A DNA stretch of 64,000 nucleotides, from assembly GCA_030015575.1 (NCBI GenBank), contig JASDDO010000028.1, positions 23,911,154 to 23,975,153 on the forward strand, given 5' to 3'. Below the pieces are notes generated by a model that saw nothing but the letters and a program-made list of their open reading frames with translations, searched no databases and was not told the DNA's origin. A program made the translations under genes and the position numbers. Source of the DNA: Agapanthus africanus. Its lineage: Eukaryota; Streptophyta; Magnoliopsida; Asparagales; Amaryllidaceae. Positions 56,472 through 64,000 of the stretch are shown here, one piece after another. The first letter of the stretch is position 1; each line of letters opens with the position of its first letter.

Positions 56472-59400
56472 TGTTCCCGCCAAAAATTTCTACGCAAAAG
56501 AGTCCAAGGTATCAAATGGCAGCGATATGCTTAAGGAAATGGGAACCAGTATCTTCCGGGCTGTTTTTTTGACAAACTCCCGAATGAGAAACAGATAAAT
56601 TCTGATTGTATCGAAAGCGGCTCGAAAAACCCTTCGATTTGATATATTATGGGCCTCGTAATTCATCCGGGATCAAAAGTTATGAGGAATTACGTGTCCA
56701 CACGTGATGGGCTTTTAAGAACTCGCTGGAGGAGTTAAAAGATACAATAAAAATTCAGAAAAGACCCCAATGGGGCATCACGTGCTCACACGTGACCATG
56801 GGTCACGTGCAGACACGTGATGGGCTTTTAAAGCCTCTAAAATAATTTAATAGAATTAAATTCTAAAAGTTTCTGAATCTTTCCAAATGGAAAAGGGTCA
56901 TGGGGAACCGTTGGATTAAAGATCCAAGGGTGATTAAATATCACCAATTTATGGAAAAACCTTGGACAAGGAAAGATTTCCCCGAAAATCTCACCAGGAT
57001 AACAAATAGAATATCTTTTGGATTTAAAATCCACGGTGAATAAAATTCACTGAATGATCTAAAGGCCCAGATTAATGATAAATGCAAATCAAATCTCTCA
57101 ACATACAAATCAAATCTCTCAATGAGAGATTTGCTAAACAAATTTATTCTCTTCATCCTCCTATAAATAGGAGCCAAGAGAAGAGAAGGGGGATCTACTT
57201 TTTTTGGAGAGAAAAAAACAGAGGGAGGAGAATTTAATTCTCAGGAGAAGAAGAAACAGAGAAAGAAGAATTTAATTCTCTGCAAAAGAAAAACCCTAGG
57301 TAAGAAAAGAGAGGATTCAAAAGAGAATTTAATTCTCAAAAGAGTTTAACTCTTATTTAAAGAAAAGAACTTAGTTCTTCTTCTGGTTGAAGATCTGTAC
57401 AGAGCACATCTCCCCATAGGATGAGAATTTAATTCTCATCGGGTTGAGATCCTGCCATCCAGATCCTAAACTTAGAAGGGGAATTGAGTTTTGAGAGTTC
57501 AATTCCCCTAAAACAAAACTAGGGTTTAACCCTAATCAAGAATTTAATTCTTTTACATATCTGGGAATTTAATTCCTTTGAAAAGAAATCAGGGTTTTAT
57601 CCTAAATAAGAATTCTTTCACGATCGGAATTCAATTCCTTCAAAATCATAATTAGGGTTCAACCCTATAAAGAATTCAATTCTTAAAAGATCTATGTTCA
57701 TGAAGAGAACTAGGGTCACGTGCCCCACGTGACCCTTGAAAAGATCCCCTGCAAAGAACTTTGAAGCATCACCTCACGTGTTTCCACGTGACTCCCAAAA
57801 CGCAGAAGGAAATGAAAGCTTTGGGCGCTCGCACGTGCCCCACGTGACCCCTGAACAGATCCCCCAAAAATGAGAAGAGGAAAGCTTTGAGGCAATGCCT
57901 CACGTATTCCCACGTGACCCTCATTATATATGGAACAAAAGCAAAGGCAGAAACAATTCTGGGCGCTCTCACGTGTTAGCACGTGACCCCTAATAAGTGT
58001 TCTAATAAACCAGGGCATGATTATACATCACGTGCCCACACGTGATGGCTATGAAAATTAAGAGTGTTTAACACTTGTTTGCAGAACAAAATAAAGAGGA
58101 TCTGGCCCCACTTTTTGATGCCATCACGTGCTCCCACGTGACTCCCAAAACGCAGAAAGAAAGATCAATGGAAATGAAGGCTTTGGGCGCTCTCACGTGT
58201 TTACCACGTGACCCCTTAGCAAACGCTTTAACAGTCAGCACATAGATCACCGTCACGTGTCAACACGTGATGCTCAAAAGATGAAGAAGTGTTTAACACT
58301 TAATTGCAGAACGAAGAAAAGGGATCTGGTCCCCCCTCTGGGCGCCCTCACGTGTCCCCACGTGACCCCTAACGAACCCCTTTAGTATCGAATGGATGAA
58401 TGCCTATCACGTGCCCACACGTGATAGCTAGGAAATTAAAGGTGTTAAATACTTACCTGCTGAATAAAATAAGGGAAATCAGGGCGCTGTCACGTGTCCG
58501 CACGTGACCCCTACCTCCTTAGTGTTTAACACTAATTGGAAATCTCTGATTACCAGTGTTTAACACTGATTTTCTTAGTGATTAACACTAATTTGAAAAC
58601 ACTGTTCCCAGTGTTTAACACTGATTATCTTTTAGTGTTTAACACTAACTTGCTATCTTATTCCCAGTGTTCAACACTGTTGGTTTCTAGTGTTTAACAC
58701 TAGCTTCAGCCCAATTGGCTAAGTTTCAGAGGCAAAGCCTCTCTTTCAATGGACCAACAGAGGGCCAATATTTCAAACATAACTGGACTTACCCCAAACT
58801 GGCCATAAGTCCTCAAATCATCTTGATCTGAGCACATCTGCTCTTTCAATCAACTTTGGTTCAAGGGTACATCTCGGAACTCCTTTGACACCTGTCGTTG
58901 TAATCCTTCAACGTCGTCAGAGAGGTAACGGGTCCCGACAACCATACATTCAACGGACTGTGGGGTCCTTAAACTCATGGACTTATGCGTCCTTAAACCA
59001 AGATACGGACTGTGGGGTCCTTAAACTCATGGACTTATGCGTCCTTAAACCAAGATACGGACTGTGGGGTCCTTAAACTCATGGACTTATGCGTCCTTAA
59101 ACTAAGATACGGACTGTGGGGTCCTTAAACCCGCGGACTTACGCGTCCTTAAACTCACGGACTTATGCGTCCTTAAACACACCCATATGGACTGTGGGGT
59201 CCTTAAACCCATGGACTTATGCGTCCTTAAACTACCCATGGACCGCAATGTCCCTAAACTTGCAATGGACCCCTATGTCCCTAAACTGGAACATTAGAGC
59301 CCTCAAATGCTCTTTTGTCGGATCTAAACGATCCCGTTTAAGTTGATCTTAGCCTTAAAAATGGCTAACGTATCCTTAAACCTTTCAAACAGACTGGACT

Positions 59401-60095
59401 ATAGATCCCCTCCAATTAACTCTGGTTCAAGGGTACATCTCTGAACTCCTCTGATATATGTCGTTGTAATCCTTCAACGTCGTCAGAGAGGTGATGGGTC
59501 CCGACGGCCATACATACGATGGACCACTATGTCCCTAAACTGGAACAATAGAGCCGAAACGCTCTTTTGTCGGATCTAAATGATCCCGTTAAGTTGATCT
59601 TAGTCTCAAATCAGACTAACGTATCCTTAACAAACGTTTAAGTTGATCTTAGCCTCAAATATGGCTAACGTGTCCTTAAACCAAACCCCCAAACCCAAAT
59701 CTAAGAAAATACGGATTTGGACTAATCCACGTCCTACGGGCGACTACATAAATTAGTCTCCGTATACAATCCACGGGCAACCACAAACAAAACAAACACC
59801 CACGACACGAAGTGACCAGCTGGAGAAGGAGAAAGTTGTTACCGCGATGCGGTAGCGTAATTAACTGCAGGGGCTTGCGCCTGCAGGGAAGAGCGTCCCC
59901 ACAATCAAAAACCCCTCAAACGAGGGGGAATCTGACGAAGTCTGCTACATCGGACGCATCCGTCTAAACCTCCGATGCACGGTGCCATAAATCAACATGG
60001 CATCTTCGGAGAGGTGGACGGATAGCACCAATTAGCATCTGCCCCGAATCTCAGGCAAGGCATTCCATGTCTCGGCCGCTGTTCGGAGGGGAACA
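56472..60095 (+). repeat. 3' LTR of family B
   Basis: 3,624 bp, collinear with the 5' LTR. Differences seen by eye at about 57061, 57459, 57590, 57694, 57906, 58031 and 58121. All sub-arrays, including the 52-bp hairpin repeat, have the same copy number in both LTRs. Followed by the AGGGC target duplication. Confidence 0.95.
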
Positions 60096-60100
60096 AGGGC

Positions 60101-63100
60101 AACGCCCCAAAAGGGAAGGAAAAACAAGTCGCTAATGAAGAAGAGGGCAGAGAACCGGCTGATGAAAACATAAGTCCTTCCTCGGTGGACTATAATGTCT
60201 TGGCACATCTCCGGAAGCTTCCGTCTCTCCTGAGCATCTATGACGCCTTGGTCCTATCTAAAGAGCTTAGAGATGTTCTCATCCATGCTCTGCAAAACCC
60301 TGAGCGGTACCAGGCTCACTTTGCGAAAATTAATATGAAAGAAGCCCAGCACGCTTTGTATGCCGCCGCAGTCACATTTAAGGATGAAGACTTGCTACTG
60401 GGAACGGCTGAGCATAATCGGCCGCTTTACGTGACCGGGTACAGCGACGGAGATAGAATTAATCGCATATTGATTGATCCGGGGTCCTCAGTGAACATCA
60501 TGAACTTGCGAACTCTGAAGAGTTTGTCAATGGACGTCCGACACCTGTCAAGGGAAAGGATTGTCATTCAAGGCTTCAACCAAAATTGTCAGCAAGTTCT
60601 GGGGTCCATAGCTCTGCCAATCAAATTCGGGGATCTGCAAACTGAAGCTAAGATATACGTGATCGACGCCGACACGTCTTATAAGATTCTCTTAGGGCGG
60701 CCGTGGCTCCACGATTACGGCATCATTCCGTCAACTCTCCATCAATGCATGAAGTATACTAAAAATGGCGAGGAAAGACGCATTGACGGAGACATCCAGC
60801 CGTTCGGTGTGCATGAAGTCCGATATGAAGATTCTCGGTACTTTATGAACCACCAAAATGCTAAGCCACAACTGACTGAGGATAGACCGGCCCCAAGACT
60901 CAAAAGCAAATCTGCGCCGGCTGTCACTTTCAAAAGCAAAAATACCCAAGTGCGCCCGCATTTCGGCAGCGACACTGATGAGTCCGATGCTGGAAGCCCG
61001 TCCTTCCGTAAAACTCGACCTCGTTTCGGCAGCGATACGGACGAATCTGTTACTGAAGGCCCATCTAGCAGCAAAGCCCGCCCTCATCTTGGCAGTGACA
61101 CTGAAGAGTCAGAAGAAGAGGACCTGCCGTGCAACAGCTGTGCAGATCGGCCCCCCGTGCAGCAAGCGAAACTACGAGAGACCTTCGAAGTCGCAGAAGG
61201 GTCCCTGGCCATCACAAGGGTGCCGGAACGGATGTGCAAAGAGCTCGACGCATTGTCAGTCTCTACCGTGGACCAGCTGGAAACCTTCTGCGTGCCCGGG
61301 AGGAAAAATGGACAGAAGGGCATCCTGTTTTACAGGTCAAACCCCGTTGTGCACCCGGACGACCTTTCTGTCGTGTGCCTTCCTTATGAGAGAGGCATAA
61401 GAGCCGTCCTCAATCCCAGATACTATGCGCCCGAGATGCGGAAATACTTCAAGAAGTGCGGATGCCGGTTATATCAAACGGAGTCCGAAGAAAAGTTTTA
61501 CGAAGGGCTATGGTATCCGCCCCAGGTCCGAGTACTCATCGACGGACGAATTCCAGATAGACGGGGCATAGGCTATATTCAACCTGATTCCAAAGCGTGC
61601 TACATGATCCATGTTGGTGAGGCCAGTGAAAGATCAAATGATGACGACGAGATAGCCGAGCCAGAAGAAGCTCCTCAAGAGCTCGAAGATGGCGGACAAG
61701 CAACCTTTGATGAGCTAACCGAGATTGACTTAGGAACGTCCGATAATCCAAGGCCGACCTACATCAGCTCACTCTTGTCGGAGGAAATGAAAGAGCAGAT
61801 AATTGCCTTGCTGCGTGAGTTCGTCGACTGCTTCGCATGGACGTACAAAGAAATGCCTGGCCTTTCCCCTGAGGTAGCCGTGCATAAGCTGGCTATATCT
61901 CCTGATGCTAAGCCAGTCAAACAAGCTCCTCGAAGAATGAGAAGGGAGTTGGAAGAAATGGTCATCGAGGAAACCAAGAAACTCATCGATGTCGGCTTCA
62001 TCAGGGAAGAGAAATATGCAGACTCGATCGCATGCATAGTCCCAGTGAAGAAGAAAAATGGGCAGATCCGAGTTTGTGTCGATTTCAGGGACCTCAACAA
62101 GGCATGTCCTAAAGACGACTTCCCGCTACCGGTCATGGAAATGATGGTCGATGACACCTCAAATTATGAACTGTTTACCTTTATGGACGGCTCGTCTGGA
62201 TATAATCAGATCAAGATGTCGCCTGAGGATGAGAAGCACACAGCATTTCGAACCCCGATCGGAATATATTGCTACAAGGTAATGCCATTCGGACTTAAGA
62301 ACACAGGTGCTGCATATCAAAGGGCAATGACTAATATCTTTGATGACCTAATTCATAAAGTCGTCGAATGCTATGTTGATGATCTGGTCGTCAAAACTAA
62401 AGCCAAGGCTGACCACATCCAAGATCTTAGGACCGTTCTCATCAGACTGAGGGAATACGATCTGAAGATGAATCCTCTGAAATGTGCTTTTGGAGTGTCA
62501 TCGGGAAAATTCCTGGGCTTCATAGTCCGACATCGAGGGATCGAAGTTGACCCATCAAAGATAAAGGCCATCATGGAGATGCCCCCTCCGAAGAGTCTGA
62601 CGCAGCTAAGATCTTTCCAAGGCAAGCTTGCTTATATACGGAGGTTTATCTCAAATTTATCGGGGAGATGTAGGCCCTTCTCAAAGCTCATGAAGAAAGG
62701 AGCTCCTTTTATTTGGGATGCCGAATGTCAAGTAGCGTTCGAAAGCATCAAACAATACTTGTTGCATCCTCCAGTGCTGGCCGCTCCCATTCCAAATAAA
62801 CCGCTGATTCTCTATACTGCCGCGCTGGACGAGTCGCTCGGTGCGCTCCTTGCGCAGAATAACGAGGAGGGAAAAGAAAATGCCCTCTACTACCTCAGTC
62901 GAACTCTAGTCGGGGCGGAACACAACTACTCCCCAATCGAAAAGCAATGCCTGGCTCTAATATTTGCTGTGAAGAAGCTGAGGCACTATTTTCTCGCTCA
63001 TCGGGTTATACTGATCTCCAAGGTCGACCCGCTCAAACACTTGATGACCAAAGCAAGCCTAGCCGGCAGAATGGCAAGATGGGCTGTCATGCTACTTGAG

Positions 63101-63829
63101 TTTGACATAGTTTATACTCCTCAGAAAGCAGTGAAAGGGCAAGCTCTTGCAGACTTCCTTGCCGCTCATCCTATACCAGAAGGGTCGCCGCTAAATTGTG
63201 AGTTACCCGACGAACAAGTGCTGCACCTCGAGAAAGATGGGCCATGTTGGGAGCTCTACTTCGATGGAGCCTCATCAATAAGGACCTCCAGTAAATCAAG
63301 CGTCCCGGAGATAAAAGCAGGGATAGGATTGGTGTACATCACACCATCAATGGGAACCTTACGGCGTTCTTTTGCTCTCACCGAGCCTCGCACAAACAAT
63401 GAGGCCGAGTATGAAGCTCTGATAGCTGGTTTGGAGCTCGCCATAGAAATGGAAATCCGTCGGCTACGAGTTTACGGTGACTCCCAGCTCGTCGTCAACC
63501 AAGTAAGCGGCGACTATAAGATATACAAACCCGAGTTAGCTCGGTACAGAAGCCGGGTGGTGGAACTCATGAAACGGTTCACTCATATTGAACTAATGAG
63601 AATTCCCAGAGCGTTGAACGGAAAGGCTGACATACTCGCTTGCTTAGCCAAGGAGCTGGCTGATCCTGACATGGACGAAATTCTGATCACAGTCAGGAGC
63701 CGGCAAATTCTACCCCCAGTCTCTCTACGAGAAGAGGAAAGCGCGGAACATAAGAGCAGTCCCGCCGAAGAAGATTCGATCATCCAAGATGAGCCCGATT
63801 GGAGAGAACCCTTCATAGAGTACCTCTGA
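60101..63829 (+). pseudogene. pol: Protease-RT-RNase H-aRNase H part of the family A polyprotein
   Basis: Continues the gag frame of 42867-43328 in register after the nested element; open for 1,243 codons to a TGA at 63827. Order, counted from 60185: aspartic protease with LIDPGSSVNIM (about residue 97) and ILLGRPWLHDYG (170); a linker with three GSDT(D/E)ES repeats (260-310); reverse transcriptase with VCVDFRDLNKACPKDDF (630), FMDGSSGYNQIKM (666) and the catalytic YVDDLVV (730); RNase H 1 with LYTAALDESLGALL (877), where the usual first Asp appears to be Ala; RNase H 2 with LYFDGASS (1026), NNEAEYEAL (1072) and YGDSQLVVNQV (1098), which keeps D, E and D. The dual RNase H places it in the Tat lineage. 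The frame is well kept for an element with stops elsewhere. Confidence 0.93.
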
Positions 63830-64000
63830 TACGACAAGCTGCCCGAAGAAAAATCTGCGAGGATTCAGCTGAAGAAAAGAGCTCTCCGATACGTGTTTGT
63901 AAATGACACGTTATACCGCAGGTCATATGACCAACTCTGGCTCAGGTGTCTGTCATTGGCCGAAGCCCAAAAGGTCATGAAAGATGTCCACTCGGGCATT
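63830..64000 (+). pseudogene. pol: Start of integrase region of family A (runs off the window)
   Basis: Same frame after the TGA at 63827-63829. Reads ALRYVFVNDTLYRRSYDQLW and then EAQKVMKDVHSGI, the beginning of the HHCC zinc-binding domain of Ty3/gypsy integrases. The stop is probably a CGA-to-TGA mutation. The catalytic core is outside the window. Confidence 0.8.

Larger units (their letters stand above)
43329..60095 (+). mobile_element. Family B: complete, young, gag-only LTR retrotransposon
   Basis: 16,767 bp with two LTRs of exactly 3,624 bp (43329-46952 and 56472-60095), ends TGTTCCC and GGGAACA, PBS at 46958, polypurine tract before 56472, and a perfect target duplication AGGGC (43324-43328 and 60096-60100). 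By eye the LTRs differ at seven single bases and no indels, about 0.2 percent, so the insertion is recent. The internal 9.5 kb contain one Gag frame and 5.6 kb of repeat-rich non-coding sequence, but no protease, RT, RNase H or integrase. It must rely on other elements for enzymes; family A is a plausible helper type. Confidence 0.95.
38668..64000 (+). mobile_element. Family A: autonomous-type Ty3/gypsy Tat element, interrupted and incomplete
   Basis: 5' LTR (38668-40129), PBS (40135), gag (40272-43328), then after the nested family B element the frame continues at 60101 with protease, RT, RNase H and a second RNase H; the integrase begins at the window edge. The extra RNase H after the first is a known mark of the Tat lineage. 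The 3' LTR is outside. Several in-frame stops show it is now inactive. Net length inside the window is about 8.6 kb without the 16.8 kb insertion. Confidence 0.93.

Noticed and set aside
60731-61087. Reverse-strand frames opposite pol
   Set aside because: Antisense shadows of a well-supported polyprotein.

Overview
The window is plant nuclear DNA and almost wholly nested transposable elements; no intact host gene is visible. The flowering-plant assignment rests on Ty3/gypsy elements of the Tat type (Pol with a second, archaeal-type RNase H), a Tekay/Del-like gag-only element, a plant RTE-type LINE, and one captured exon resembling a plant S9 peptidase. The species cannot be named from sequence alone.

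Layout, left to right. (1) 1-7299: minus-strand copy of a gag-only Tat-related family (called family B here), with decayed gag at 3061-7300 and a repeat-rich 3' non-coding part at 1-3060. (2) 7300-12905: element C, a gag-only element inserted at the gag start of copy 1. It has a 3.2 kb 5' LTR, a gag with a probable intron, and a 3' LTR cut off at 12905. (3) 12906-16115: remains of a probable DNA transposon with subterminal palindromes, G-rich minisatellite, an S9-peptidase exon fragment and a 601-bp tandem repeat. (4) 16116-34433: second minus-strand family B copy with a 3.3 kb 3' LTR, decayed gag at 28215-33361, PBS and a partial 5' LTR. Its internal minisatellite is split by a solo LTR of family A (21831-25228, 5-bp target duplication), which itself holds a 5'-truncated LINE (22987-24785). 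(5) 34434-37089: LTR of a further related family (D) followed by its polypurine tract; 37140-38667 is non-coding and not clearly assigned. (6) 38668-64000: plus-strand autonomous-type Tat element of family A: 5' LTR, PBS, gag, protease, RT, RNase H, second RNase H and the start of integrase. (7) 43329-60095: a complete, very young family B element (16.8 kb, 3,624-bp LTRs, AGGGC target duplication) inserted in the family A reading frame without shifting it.

Family B has LTRs, a PBS, a polypurine tract and a long Gag, but no pol in any of the three copies seen. It probably depends on enzymes from Tat elements such as family A, whose PBS is nearly identical and whose Gag is homologous. The most unusual signal is how much of the non-coding RNA of family B (LTRs and 3' region) consists of arrays of short inverted repeats. 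Some have a constant loop and covarying stems; others have a constant GGAC/GTCC stem and variable loops; others are paired CACGTG palindromes. A hairpin also abuts the polypurine tract. Analogous arrays occur in the LTRs of families A and D.

Most coding remnants carry C-to-T or G-to-A stop mutations, as expected for methylated, silenced DNA. Boundaries of LTRs, target duplications and frames were read directly; homology statements rest on recognised motifs, not on searches.
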